DNA of 64,000 nt from Suillus spraguei (GCA_016800925.1 JABCPU010000169.1:1-64000); one strand, 5' to 3'; counted from the first letter of the stretch, positions 22,163-35,000 are shown. The notes: generated from the sequence alone by a model not told the origin. Program-made: numbers and translations.

Positions 22163-22535
22163 AATTGTTGGGCGAAGGGCATGTATGATGTAACTTTATA
22201 ATTAGTGGCCTGGCCATGTTCTCGTGTTCGCTATCGGGTCGATATCTGTACATTTAGTATGATCTTGTTCACGTTTATGGCTCTTCAATCCCAAATTTGA
22301 ACTCGTGCGGTGATCAGGCGTAAGAATCGGTGACTTTAAGATAACTCACTCGTTCTACGTGACACTGCTCTACGCAATGAAATCTCACAGCAAGGGTTGG
22401 ACATGTCACGATCATGGATGCGACTATGTAGCTTTATTTGGAAATATATTCTCATGGCAGAAAAGGGTAGCGAAACGCTTCTGACTGCTTGGCATAAAGC
22501 GCCTACCTGCGCACTGACCTTCTTTGTGCTCCTAA
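22163..22535. other. Intergenic region between DCR2 and BUD6
   Basis: 373 bp holding the DCR2 3' end and the presumed BUD6 promoter. No other feature is seen. Confidence 0.4.
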
Positions 22536-25500
22536 ATGTCCTCAACGAGGTCAACGCCGCCGCCGCAACCATACACAGGGAATAGCCTACGGCGTGACCA
22601 CCAGTCAGTAACCTCTACTCATTCTTCAAGTTCATCCTCTTCACGTAGCAGTCGTTCGCACGCAAATGTGAGTGCACTTATCTGCAATGTAATAATCGTC
22701 TTATCCAGGCTGTAGCCCGCAGTCGAATCTGCCGTCACACGCCTTCTCGTGGCCATCAAACAACTTCTTGAGTCCCTCACCCAATGGAGCGCCGGCAAAA
22801 TGAACGAGTTCCAGGTGAGCGACGTGTACGTCCGCCTCGGGAATGACTTCAATGCGGCTGTGGCTGCGTTTGCTGCATTTAATATCGATATGTCGTGCGT
22901 GCCTTTACCTGCAGGTATACATGACCCTCAACTGCTAAGTATAACGCAACAGAGACCTAATGTCCGTGCCCGAAGACCTACGAGAGGTCCTCGAAACCTG
23001 CCTAGCAGAGGAAGCCACCCCAGACAACCTTAACGTATATCTACCCACAGTGCGCAAGATTATTACCAACCTCCTTCAGGGTCTGCGCGGTAAGCAGTCC
23101 ATGTACCGCCGGATTGTGTCAGAGCACCAGAGCCGACATCGCTCATCCCACTCGCGGACGGACAGTCGCTCGTCAAAGTCTGACAAAGCTTCGCGGCGTG
23201 ATGATGATTCGAAACATCGGTCGCAGCTTTCGCGTAGTGTATTGGAGGAGGAAGGGGAGAGGGAGAGGGAGAGTACGACAAGACAGTCAGCAAGATCGTC
23301 AGTAAAACGACAAGACCCGAGGACGCAGACACCTCCGCCAGCATCTCCGCCACCCATCTTCCGCGAACCTGATGATGAAACGCCGCCTAATGAAAAGACG
23401 ATCTCGAACAGTATCAATGGGCATACCAATCGAGGCTCAGCGCAGCCTCAAGCACGACAATCGCAGGCCACATACAAGCCCGATGGTGATGCGCTTTCGC
23501 GTGACTCATCAGAGACCTTGGTCACACCTTCTGTAGTAACAACTCCACATCATGCCCCACCCAGCGAGTCAGACAGAAATTTATCTCAGACACCTCCTCA
23601 GAGTGTTCCTGTGCCTGCCTCCGTCAAGCGTTATTCGCTCGTCGACAGACCAGTTTCCCTGTCACCTCCACCACTCCCTGCAGTGCTGATAGATGAAGCT
23701 CCTTCCCCCCCTGTCGAAACCCCACCACAAACTCCTCCTATCGATAATCTGCAAGCCCCTGCAGTCGCCAGCTCCCTGGCCGCATTGAAGAAGAGCGATG
23801 TGCTCGAGCGGCGTGCGTCGAAGCGCTTTTCGACGTACAATATCACGAAAATGACAGGCTCACGGGAGCGGTCAGGTAACCGGCGGTCGATGGCAGCAGG
23901 GTCATTACTGACGCCAGGGGACTTAGCGGTTCTGACGGAAGTGGATGAACCAAACGTCCAGCGTACTGGCAGCGCGCGGTCTAGCAGAACGGTCGCGCGA
24001 ACACCCTCACCCATAGGGGAAGCGGAGGTAGCCCCTCCGGTTCCTCCACTGCCTCCATTCACAGAACCCCCGCGCTCCCAAGGAATTCGCACACTGTCTA
24101 AGGCGGACAAAGTGACAGAGCCTACGATCTCAGAAGGAACACCTGAACCTGCTTCACCGATCACCTTCTCCGTTTTCTTACAAGTTGGACGAGAAGTCAA
24201 GAAGGTCAGCATTGAACCTGGTTTGTCCTTTTCGTCGTTGCGGGTGTTATTCGTGGATAAGTTCTCGTATAATCCGGGTCTGGAGAATTTCCCTGCAATA
24301 TACATACGCGACCCCTCTAGTGGCGTGCAGTATGAGCTGGAGGACATTGAAGAGGTGAAGGAGAAATGTCTACTATCTCTCAATATCGAACGTGAGTGAG
24401 GTCCTATTCACCTATATTCTCATTGTGACCTATTGTATTTTCAGCACTCGATCAAATAAAGCAACATATTGACACTCAGATATCGACGCTGTCTAATGAT
24501 CTCAAGGAACTTCGCACTGCAATTTCAAATGACCGTCGATCATCCCACCTGAATCCTATCATCGCTCATGACTTCGTCGAGAGCACACCTAGGGCAGATC
24601 GACCTTCTGAAAAGCAACTGCATAATGTCGCGCGTAGGCTATCACGCATTGTGGGTGACGTGAGTTCGGGCGGCAGTCCATTCATGCTGCCTCAGATAAC
24701 TGGACAGTCTCTTCAACTACAACCACAAACGACGGGAGCCTCGGTGATGTCCGAGTACTCCAATCGAGTAGTGGACGATTTGAAGACGCAATTTGACGAA
24801 GTACAGAACCTGCGACGTGATCTAGGAATTATGAGGCAGCTGTACACGGAGTTCATGAAGTCGACAAAGGATTCATTGGGCGCTTTGCGGACGCAAACAC
24901 AGTCTGTGAAGCAGCTAGCCTCTGTCAAAGTTGGCGGCGCACGGGGCTTCATAGACCAGGGCAAGACGAAGTTGGACACGCGGAGTCAAAACGTGCTGAC
25001 GAAGGTTGAAGAGTTGCAGGACACGGTGGAAGCACTCCGAGATGACGTTCTCAAGCGCCACATGACACCTAAGCCTCAACTAGTGAAGCAGATACAAGAG
25101 GATATCGCTTCCACTGCCACGGAGCTGGCGAGTCTCAAAGAGCACATCGACACGGTCAAGCCTATGTGGAAGAAGACATGGGAAGAAGAGCTGCAGAACA
25201 TTGTAGAAGAACAGGGCTTCCTCGGTCATCAAGAAGAATTCTTGTCCGATCTTCTCGAAGATCACAAAGCTTTGGTGGACGTTTTTGGGCATGTTGAGAA
25301 GGTCATTTCTATTCGCGGCGCCACCCCTGGACGTAATAACAAAGGCCGCGGATTCAAGCCTCTTCCAGCGGACGAGGGGCATACTGGCCTGAGTACCGTG
25401 ATGATGGAAATTCGAGGCGCCGCGGTTGACCCGGAGCGACGGATGAAAGCAATTGAGACTAACCAGAAAAACCGGGAACGAGAACTTGCGAGCCGGTCTG

Positions 25501-25685
25501 ACGAATTTCAAGAAGAGCTGGTAGGATTTGTGGGTGGCAAGAGATTGCGAATGACAGGCGGAGCAGAAGAAGTGGATAGAGTGCGGCAGAGAAGGAACGA
25601 GTTGGCGCTAAAAGCGATGTTTAACAATGCATCCGCATCCGTTGACAATTCATCGGGCTTCCCGACTTCCTCAGGTGCTGGATGA
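22536..25685 (+). CDS. BUD6: Bud6/Aip3 actin-interacting polarity protein
   Basis: Protein of 996 aa, four exons: 22536-22667, 22716-22894, 22953-24391, 24445-25685. The Ser-rich N-terminus is followed by the Bud6 N-terminal region (AVTRLLVAIKQLLESLTQWS, then VYVRLGNDFNAA and VPEDLREVLE) at residues about 45-140. A long disordered Ser/Pro/Arg-rich middle follows. From about residue 530 lies the conserved C-terminal part: FLQVGREVKKVSIEPGLSF, then coiled coil with VDDLKTQFDEVQNLRRDLG, and PMWKKTWEEELQNIVEEQ at about 820. Bud6 binds actin and the formin tail, acts as a nucleation-promoting factor, and belongs to the polarisome at hyphal tips. The start was chosen because this short first exon splices in phase into the conserved region. 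No frameshift. Follows DCR2 on the same strand. Confidence 0.92.
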
Positions 25686-27339
25686 TGGCCAACACTACTA
25701 GATCAGAACTTCGATGCGGACATTTGGTAGTACTGTCTTTGTGGAACTTGTATTCTATGCTTACTGGAACTTGGTTTTCCTTGTTGCACTTTGATTACAT
25801 TAATCATTTGGAGAGCCCACTAACATTGCATTTTGTTCCTGTCATAATACTTCTGTTGATTCGGTACTACATACTATCTCTTCTACTATTGACACAACAC
25901 GCACAATGACTCCTATTATACACATAATTTTCATCCAATGCAATCTCTCTTCTCTGCAAATTCTAATGATACACAGCAGGCTTCAGATTTATCCAAAGCC
26001 CATCAGGGCGCCCAAGTTGCGATACTTCATTCATTATTCTCCAACGACCTTCTTATTGCTGAAAGATGATTACTCCAAGGGGAAGGAATAGCAGCACTAT
26101 ATGTAGATGAAGCTATTCAAATTCTGCGACAAGCCAATAACACTTTGAGTCGCTCACAAATTTATGGACCTCTGGCGCCTCACCGGCTTGATCTCTCCCG
26201 GGATCTTAATGTGCCGGGGGGTCAAAAAGAAATACGACAGTTTAAATGCCATGGTGGCGAATTTGAGCAGCTCTACCAGGAGCGTTGTTAAACAGCAAGG
26301 CAAGTCGTAGAATGTAATAGGCCTCGAGGACCACCGGGCCAGAGGCTCGGTTGTGAAGGAAAGAGGGCGATATTACTGCGGTTCGTAAAGAAGAAGTTGA
26401 ACTTGTCTGTTCATTAATATGCTCATTACCATAGATATACCGTGAATTAACCGGCTACAACGGTATGCGGCATATGCCCGAGGGCTATGCGACATTTAGT
26501 CGTTGATCCAAACAACTCTCCGAGCACAGCCCGAAGAGCGGACAACGAGAGCTGCACAAAAGGGGATAAATCCAAAAAAGGCAATTGATATTGTTTGTTG
26601 CACAAGAGCAACCTGAGAATGCTAACATTTGTAAACAGAGGTTAGCCACAGAGTGACTGGGAACGTCCAAAACAACTAGCATACATCTAGTGCAGGGTTA
26701 TGATTGATACTTATATGCTTTATTCGATTTGGTGTCAGCCAGGGAAATGTCAGTGTTGATGATCTGTCCGTCTGCTCTCCCTTTCATGCGCGGACTACGA
26801 GCATATATCCTCGCTCTCAACCTTCCCAGGAGCTCCCTTTGTTCAGGCCACAGACACCTCCCCCATCGTATCGGGCTGCCATTGGTGACGGTAACACCGA
26901 TGACGATAAGCCTGACGATGCTTGTGCATTGTTATTCCAACGTTGCGCTTGACCTCGCCTACAGAAGCTATGCCTACACGACCTCCGCTAGTAACAGCTC
27001 CGCCATTCACTCCTCGAGTTTGTGCTGTGACCTTGCACATGTGCCCAGGTCGCCCGCATAGTCCATCTCTCTCTTTGAGATCCAATGATAAGGATTGCCA
27101 GTATCTATCACAGGCTTATGCTGCGCCGCCACCACCAGCCACCCCCATTACTGCGCTGCCAACCATTGTAATGACCGAGTCTTGCCTCGCTTACTATGCA
27201 CCTTTATGCTCCAGCGCCGATCTGTAGGAAGGCTAATCGACAAAAGGCATATGTGGGAAGGACGTATCTCTAATCTAATCGTTTTCAAATTGTTAAAGAC
27301 TCCCGGCATGATTCCTCGCATCAGATCCTACCAGAGCCT
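25686..27339. other. Gene-poor region
   Basis: About 1.65 kb. ORFs at 26704-27227 overlap in several frames and end in a Pro/Ala/Thr-rich stretch. They may be decayed Helitron N-terminal sequence continuing from the fragment at 27340, but I cannot support that by motif. Confidence 0.35.
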
Positions 27340-27806
27340 CTAAGTGCCAGTTCTCGCGAGGCCAGTGCGGCTGCTCATCGTGTTACGTGTGCAGGGCTTT
27401 TGGAGCCACAGCGTCTTGAAATTTTGGTTCATGATGCTGACCGACATCGCGAAAGCCCTCGCACGCAAGCTCATCGTTATTTGGATGCAGTTGACATCTT
27501 CTATGAGTCAATGTGAAGAAGGTACCTCTTAATCTTTTGCGCAATGATTGTTTGCCTGAACATACACTTCCACGCAGTTATGATTTCGAGTTGTATAACA
27601 GAGCAATGTTGTATCCCAAAGGTCTGAGGACTTGCTGGGCTCTTTCTGACCTTTTCATGTGCCGAACGTGCCATGGCACATTGGCTTGCAAACGACCGAG
27701 GCAGCCCATGAGTTCGTTGGCTAATTTTCAGTATTATGCTCGTGACAGATTGCCGGATAACGTTTGTGGAGCATTCCTTCGTGCTTGCATTTATGATTTG
27801 ATGTGA
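27340..27806 (+). pseudogene. Helitron-associated (DUF6570-like) fragment
   Basis: Two coding-like blocks in different frames. The first has LLEPQRLEILVHDADRHR and AHRYLDAVDIFYESM. The second has VPLNLLRNDCLPEHTLPRSY, a C-x2-C pair in LFMCRTCHGTLA, and SSLANFQYYARDRLPDNV. The C-x2-C followed by a LANF-type stretch recalls the DUF6570 region that precedes the Helitron_like_N domain in many basidiomycete elements. A frameshift between the blocks and the loss of everything downstream show that it is dead. Its 3' end runs directly into HET-family sequence at about 27807. It is different in sequence from the N-terminus of the intact Helitron at 52-58 kb. Confidence 0.55.
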
Positions 27807-29640
27807 TCGACCTGGATTCTACACCCGATGTCATCTTTACAAATCACGGGAAGGCAAGGTTGGGGGAAATGCAATGGGAGGATGCGCTCCTCGACGCACA
27901 AAAGCTTCGGCGGTGCATAGGTCACCAAACTCAATCCTTCGTCTCACGTTGGATACTAGTTGACACATACAGCGCTGTGCGGTGCGCAACGTTATGACGA
28001 AGCTATCGAGGCCTTCACAATCATGTTGTTCAAGTTGGACGATGCTCCCGAATCGCAGATACGAGGTAAATCGTAGAACACTCCCGTATCATCTTGAAAT
28101 GCCTATCTCATCTGTAGATCTGCGTCAGCAGTATGTCTCGTCATTCGAAGCAGCAGACGCTATTCGAAGAGCAGCTTGGATTGAACTCAACAATACCCCC
28201 CTTTGTCTGCTCAACACCTCTACGGGTCTTTTGTGCGATATAACAGCACAAATAAACGCCTTCAAAATGAGTTCGGACTACAATGAGCTTATCTCATTTT
28301 CAACGAAGGATTCAAACTTCCGAACAGAACGCATAAAAGACGTAGTGGCGACGTACTTCCGCTACGTCCTACTATCACGCAGGTGGGAAGAGGCGGAGGT
28401 GCTGCTCCACAACATTCAGGATAAAGATGTGTACGACTTGAATGGTCTTGGTGGCATTGCGAAACTGCAGTCGTTCTGCAAAATCACTTGTGATGTTATG
28501 TATCACTGGGCATGGATGGATACATGCTACATCGACTAGCTGAGCTTCAAGAATCGGTCGACTCCATGTTTGTCTGGTACCGCCACTCAGCGCTTACCAT
28601 CATCTACTTATGTGGTCCTCCTTCGTCCCAACATGGTGCACCGGCGAGGAGTGTTTGGAACGAGCGAGGACGGACCTTTCAAGAATTCGTCGCTCCGAAA
28701 GTTGTTAACTTTTATCAGAAGAATTGGTCGTTATATCCCGGCAATCGCTCCCCCGACCGCAAAGAGTCCCCTGAAATCATGAAGGAATTAGAAGATGCGA
28801 CGGGCATAGGTGCACGGGCCCTGGTGACCTTCCGTCCAGGTATGAGCGGTGCCCGAGAGAAACTGCAATGGGCATCGAAGCGTGCCACCACTTTGCAGCA
28901 AGATGTTGCATACTCGTTATTTGGCATCTTCGGAGTCACTCTACCTGCCATGTATGGCGAGAAGAAGCAGAACGCGCTTGGAGGGCTCCTGAGATCATGA
29001 CTCGGTCAGGTGACATCACTGTCCTCGACTGGATCGGACAACCTTCCGAGCTGTCTTCCAGCCTGTAGTGCCTCGTACACCACTCCTCCATGCACCCTTT
29101 CATCTTTTTATGAAGATCAGATTCAGACTACTGTCTCTTCGCTGCAAAAAACAGTGGCTGTGGATTTGGCTTTGAAACTTTACGATCAGCTTGACAACAC
29201 GAACCCTGCTCGTTTTGCGAACTGCAGACTGCATCTTCCTTGCATAGCATTTCGCATCACAGAAGTTAGTCTGAGCTATGGCCCATCCCAGGAGACTTGA
29301 TATGAAGTCAAGGCAAACGGGCTTCATAACCTGCTGATCACAACCAAAGAGCCGACTGTTCAATTCTCGCCCACAAAGCCCACTCAGCAGACCTTCGTGC
29401 TTGTCCGTCCATGGGACCGGTCTCTCCCCGAGCCGCCAGACTTTGCAGATATACCCGACGTTGGGGACGATACAGGGAGTGAGGGGGATTATTGGACACC
29501 GCCTTCTTCTCCGTCACCCACCCATTCTCTTGTAAGACAGGAGGTGGCTGATCTGAAAGTGCGAGCATTGCGGTTGCTTGTTCGCCTTGAGCAACCTTTT
29601 GGCGCATTTTTGCTAGCGCATCAGCGTGGCGACAGGTGAT
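27807..29640 (+). pseudogene. Broken TPR-HET gene, relative of the gene at 32055
   Basis: Degenerate copy of the C-terminal half of the 32055-36140 gene. It begins inside the TPR part (IDLDSTPDVIF, then EDALLDAQK), skips to DEAIEAFTIML-like sequence, and continues through the HET region: DLRQQYVSSFEAADAIRR, SRRWEEAEVLLHNIQ, WAWMDTCYID. A deletion after CYID near 28539 shifts the frame. The next block has ELQESVDSMFVWYRHS, RTFQEFVAPK, ATGIGARALVTFRPGM and YSLFGIFGV. A second small deletion after GGLLRS at 29000 shifts frame again before SGDITVLDW. WD40 and early TPR exons are absent; the 5' end abuts a Helitron-associated fragment. Losses of several bases, not single-base contractions, mark it as a true pseudogene. 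Confidence 0.85.
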
Positions 29641-30095
29641 CTGCAAATTGATGCCAGGGACAACTACTTGTTGTCGTCCTCATGGAATGCCTACCGTGCG
29701 TAAGGGCAAGAAGATGCGTCGTAATGAAAGACGTGCATTCAGCCACAATCGGCGGTGTGAGAATTCTGAGTTCTTGCTGAGCTTAGTGAAGTGTAAGTGC
29801 GTAGGTGAGAGGTCGGCAGAAACGGGTGTGAACATGCTGTTACTGTCAGTAAGGCTGGCAACGATCAACATCATCAGTCACACATCAATACTTTCAACAG
29901 AAAACTCAAATTTGCGGCCCCGTCATAGAATATCAACACGGAAGATGTATCCAGATAGCAGAGATGAATCATATTCGTTCGGGAAAGACCCAGTCTCGTC
30001 TGCATTGCTAACACAGGTCTGCCCTATGTATGATTTGTAAACCAGTCTTTAGGGTAAGATTGAAGCGACAATGTGCGGGAAGTCGCGGTACCGAG
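29641..30095. other. Intergenic region
   Basis: Tail of the pseudogene region up to the MITE. No gene is supported. Confidence 0.35.
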
Positions 30096-30097
30096 TA

Positions 30098-30291
30098 CAG
30101 TAGACTTTCTCATAATGCATAAATAAATAAAATAAAAACAAATCACTAGAAAATCATTTTTGGGTATCTTTGGTTATTGACATATAGACCACGTTGATCC
30201 CTGTAAACGGATAGCTTTGTGCATCTTGAAAAAAATAAATCCTGATTTGTTATAAATTATTATGCGTTATGCGTTACGAGAAAGTCTACTG
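30098..30291. mobile_element. Tc1/mariner-type MITE
   Basis: 194-bp non-coding element with terminal inverted repeats. The left end reads CAGTAGACTTTCTC and continues ATAATGCATAA; the right end on the other strand reads CAGTAGACTTTCTC and continues GTAACGCATAA, so about 23 of the first 25 bases match. TA flanks it on both sides (30096-30097, 30292-30293), the target duplication of Tc1/mariner elements, and CAGT is a common terminus in that superfamily. The interior is AT-rich and has no ORF, as in a MITE moved in trans. Confidence 0.85.
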
Positions 30292-30293
30292 TA

Positions 30294-30994
30294 GTGGACT
30301 CGTCATATTATTACTAGAATAACGCGGTAGACAGAATGTGTATGCGAGCGATAAGATGCTTAAGTGCGGGCTCTGTCATAGACCACCATTGTATCGTCTC
30401 CATTAGTGTCCACCGATCGTAATTCACGAAGGAGACAGCACATGGCACCCAAGGATGATAACAAGTCATTAAAAAGTCGATCACGAAGCGCCCGAACATG
30501 GTAATCGAGATGAGGGCTTCAGTGAAAGAACTATCACCCTTACTTGGTCTCTCGGCAGTTCAGGTTTAGGAACTATTGACCCTATGATAGATGACATTAC
30601 CAAATACCTTTGAACGCATGGCTCAGCAGCATCCGAGTCTGAGGTGAGGGCTCGCCCAAGGTTGGCGACCATGTTGCACTGGTACTTGTGTGTGGTGGAG
30701 GATTCCAATGATGATAAAGTTGGGAGGGGATTGGCTGCGCTGCAAAACGAGATAGATTCGGAGATGGAAATAATAAATGAAGAAGAATCTGGACTCATCG
30801 TTGCAGCTGCTGTACTGATGGGAACCGAGCAGACTTGACAAGAATGTATCGATAGACGTCAACTGGCACGACGACTATACCGTTGGCCATGCGCAGCTCC
30901 TTCCAGGTGGTTGCCATGTCCTGGTTCAGTCGCAACTGTATGCATGCCAGGTCGTCATAGTGTAACTCAGATATGGGTATAGAACTTCGATAAA
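30294..30994. other. Region with unrecognised coding-like pieces
   Basis: On the - strand, about 30965 down to a stop at 30796-30798 reads as a good coding stretch (LHYDDLACIQLRLNQDMATT, then VVVPVDVYRYILVK). It probably belongs with the repeated piece at 30995-31530, but the frames do not join by any splice pair I tried. On the + strand a 64-codon ORF (30644-30838) overlaps. Family unknown. Confidence 0.35.
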
Positions 30995-31245
30995 GTGTTC
31001 ACCTTGCGCTCCGTAAATGTGTCTCTTTGAAGTTTGTGTGCCAGGATATCCGGCAGGTTTCGGCCATCGTCGTTCTAGACCTTCACGCCAATCTATAAGG
31101 ACCCTGACATGGTTGCTGTCCAACGAGATGGCGCAGAAGGTAGGGTTGGAGAACGAAAATTTGTAAGGGGACTTTCGTCAGTTTTCCGTCGTACGTTAAA
31201 GAGGCACCGCCAGTGAAATGGGACTTTCCCATTGGATACTAGTTA
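30995..31245. repeat. Direct repeat, copy 1 (period 276 bp)
   Basis: Starts GTGTTCACCTTGCGCTCCGT and repeats 276 bp downstream. On the - strand it codes a piece with VRVLIDWREGLERRWPKPAG in a coding-like style. This copy has a frame-breaking indel near 31165 compared with copy 2. Confidence 0.85.
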
Positions 31246-31270
31246 TCCGTCGTACGAGGCACCGGTACCG

Positions 31271-31530
31271 GTGTTCACCTTGCGCTCCGTAAAAGTGTCT
31301 CTTTGAAGTTTGTGTGCCAGGATGTCCGGCAGGTTTCGGCCATCGTCGTTCTAGACCTTCACGCCAATCTATAAGGACCCTGACATGTTTGCTGTCCAAC
31401 GAGATGGCGCGGAAGGTAGGGTTGGAGAATGAAAATTTGTTTGAGGAAACTTTCGTCAGCTTTCCGTCGTACGTTAGAGAGGCATCGTCAGTGAAAGGGG
31501 ACTTTCCCATTGGATACTCGTACGAGGCAC
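31271..31530. repeat. Direct repeat, copy 2
   Basis: Second copy of the 30995 repeat, about 90% or more identical by eye. On the - strand it is open from about 31510 (MGKSPFTDDASLTYDGKLTK) through the DWREGLERRWPKPAG stretch to the end of the repeat. Looks like a duplicated exon of an unrecognised gene; no complete gene is visible. Confidence 0.85.
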
Positions 31531-32054
31531 CGCTATCCCTCTAGCGTCCGCAACCGAGCCATAGTCCTAAAAAGGTAAGTATGAATCTGCATAGGGGCCC
31601 AGGCCCCAGGGCAAGCGGTGAACCCAGCCTTCCTAATATATCAAATTCTATCTTCTGCTTTCACCCAATGCAATATTGAGTCTATGCATCATGGCACAAT
31701 TTCTCACTGTCTCGCAGTCACTGGGCCATCCTCGGAAGGCTATGCATCATGATATATTCCACTGCAGCATCAGATTCGAGCCCTGTGAAGCATCAACGGC
31801 TCCATTAGACAAGATTCGGACACATCACATGTATGCCGCATCAGGGCGCTGGGAAGGTATATTCTTGAGGACGGCGGGTTATGGCAATGGTTTGACGTGA
31901 AAGTGAATAGCCTCCTTAAGGCTTGAAGCTTGAAGTCCCGAGCGTCTATAGAAGCATGATGGCAGTGACACGCATATTTCAAACCGACACGCACCTCTGA
32001 AAGTCGTCCACAACCCCCCACAATCCACTTCCATCGCGCTCAACACCATTAACA
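31531..32054. other. Intergenic region upstream of the WD40-TPR-HET gene
   Basis: About 520 bp. No gene is seen; presumably holds the promoter of the gene at 32055. Confidence 0.35.
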
Positions 32055-35000
32055 ATGTCGGACCCCATTCTGATCACTAGTACACCCCTGCGAGAGTTCG
32101 AAGGTCATCAAGGACGTATAGTGGCTGTCATAGTTTTCCCCGATGAACGCCGGATGGTTACGGGCTCGGAAGACAAGACGCTTTGTCTCTGGGACTTGCA
32201 GACAGGTACAGCATTGAAGAAGATGGAGGGGCATCGCAGCGGGGTGTGGACATTGGCAGTGTCACGAGATGGGCAATTGATAGCAAGCGGTGATGCTCGC
32301 GGATGGGTCATCTTCTGGCATGGAGAAACTGGACAACCACTCACCCAACCTATCCAAGCCCACTCCGATAGAATCTATTCACTGGACTTTTCTCCCGATG
32401 GGTCAGAGCTGGCCACTAGTTCATGGGACAAAACGACGAGGCTGTGGGACACCAACACCTTGCAGCCGCAGCAAGGACATCCAATAAAGTTTGGCAGTCA
32501 AGTCTTCTGTGTTCAGTATTCGTCGTCTGGAGAATTTCTTGCCATCGTGACATCCAACAGTATCAAAATTTTTGATTCAGGCACTAGGAAACGCGTCGCA
32601 TCCTTCAAGGGTGGCGCAAAATTCAACTTCTCACTCGCGTGGACGCCCGATGGCACACGCCTTCTCACAGGCGGCGATAATTCTGACCCTACCATAAGGG
32701 AATGGGATACAACAACCTGGAAGCCGCTTGGTGTTCCTTGGACGGGTCACACTGACAGTGTCTATGCCATTGCCGTTAATCCTACTAGCACACTTGTCGC
32801 ATCCGCATCTTGTGACAACTATGTCCGTCTCTGGCGGCTTTCAGATCGACAAACCATTGCTGCCTTCGAACACAAATCCCCGCCGGCATGTGTCACTTTC
32901 TCCACGGACGGCAAGCATATCCTCAGTGGAAGTCAAAATAATATCTTGGAGTGGGTACCTCAGGGTATACATCAAAAGGCATGTTTCCGTCCCTGACTCA
33001 TACCACAAATTGAACATTGAACATGTTTCGTGCAGATCCTAGCCACCACGACTGCCCGCTTTGCGTGCATAGATGGAGACTTGTCTACTGCAAAAGAACT
33101 ACTCACGCAAGATATCAACTCCGATCCCAACAACCATACTTCCTATGCTCATCGCTCATTTGTTATGTCTCGAAAACGCGACTGGGACCGCGCCCTTCAG
33201 GATGCTATCAAGGTGAGATTCACTGACCCATCGTGGCCCCCTTACGAAAGGCTAACTCAACGTGACACAGTCCATCAGCATTCAGCCCTCATTGATTGGC
33301 TATATATCCAAGGGCATCGCCCTTTGCGGCAAAGGCCATGTCCGGCATGCGAGGGCGGCATTTGATGTTGCATCCATGTACACGGACCAAAATGCAGAAA
33401 CCATTCATTTCCTGCTCTTGATTAAGGTATGTTATATTTGTCTCGCATTCTCTGCCCTCCATCATGTACTTCAGGCCATCGCCCTCTTCGGTGCAGATCA
33501 GCATGACGAGGCAAACCTGCTTCTCAAAGAACTCACTACTGGTTGTCCAAAGGCCGATACTCGCGCGTGTCACATTGTGGAGGTAAGTATCATGCAGCAA
33601 TGCTGGGTCGTCAACACTAATATTATTTGCAACTTGTACGTTAGGCGTATCTATATGTTCGACTCGGACTCAAGGCCTTGGATGGCAAGCATTATGACGA
33701 CGCTGCTGGCCACTTCGCTGCCGCTCTCACGTCCAGCAATCTATTGTCAAAATCGGATATTCATGAGACATACGAGGACTTGGTAGTGGTACGTTGATAC
33801 ACACCTGAAATGCTTTTTTTAACTAAGTCCCTCGTCCAGCTCTTCGGCTGGGACCTGGAGTTCTTGTGGCTAACTGCACACCAGAAACGGTGTGATGCGC
33901 TCCTTCTGGCAGGCAAACCTCGAGATGCCGTCAAATCGTACCAATACATGATGCTTTCGAGTGACGCAGAAATCAAGGCCGACTGCCTTGAATGGTCCGA
34001 TGGCAAGTCTGATGTCTGTAATGTCACGCAGGCTACAATTCTCATCCACATTTCAATCAGCTTTCATAAAAGAATGCAGCGCGCTCTGTCTTACCAACGC
34101 AGATTCTGCCCTTGCTGCAAGTAATTATGACAAGGCTATTGACCTATACTCTGCGGTGATTGACCTGGATTCAGCATCTGATGCCGTATTTTCAAAGCGC
34201 AGCAAGGCAAATTTGGGGAAAATGCTATGGAGGGAAGCACTTCTAGATGCGGAAAAGGTACGATGGCATCTATCATTTCATAACCAATGCTCATTATGGC
34301 GGTACCTAGGTCATAGAACTTAACCCTTTATCTTATCTTGGATACAATCTGAAGCACGCAGCGCTTCATGGTGCAGGACATTACGGTGAAGCGATCCAGG
34401 CCTTCCGAGTCATGCTCTCCAGATTAGACAATGCTCCCGACACCGAAACACGATGTAAGCCACAATATCTCATATGTTGACATGCTTTTAACTGTTTCTG
34501 CAGCATTGCGCCAGCAGTATCTTAGTCCTTCCGAAGTGGACGATGCTATTCGAAAGGTCGTCGATGCTCAACTCGACAATACTCCGCTGCGTGTACTCGA
34601 CACCACCACCGGTCTCTTATGCGATCGAGAGGCACAGATACGCACCTTTAAATCGGGCGCAGAGTATAGAGGGCTCGTGTCATCAACAATCACGCAACAA
34701 GATATCCGAATGGAGCGCATTGAAGAAGTAGTGATGTCATACTTCCAATATGCCATGTTATCGCACAGGTGGGAAGGAAAGGAGCCATTGTTGCAGGATA
34801 TACAGGGAAAGGTCGTCTATAAGTTGAACCCAGTTGGCGGCATCAAGAAGTTGCAATCCTTCTGCAAAACTGTTCGTAAACTGGGGCATCGCTGGGCATG
34901 GAGCGATACATGCTGCATCGATAAAAGCAACAACGTCGAGCTCCAAGAATCGGTCAACTCCATGATCATCTGGTATAACCACTCCACGCTCACAGTGGTG

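Noticed and set aside
23631..24383. 250-codon ORF on the - strand
   Set aside because: Antisense of the low-complexity Ser/Pro-rich part of BUD6.
31765..31800. Possible - strand tRNA T arm (CAGGGCTCGAATCTG)
   Set aside because: No acceptor, D or anticodon stem around it.
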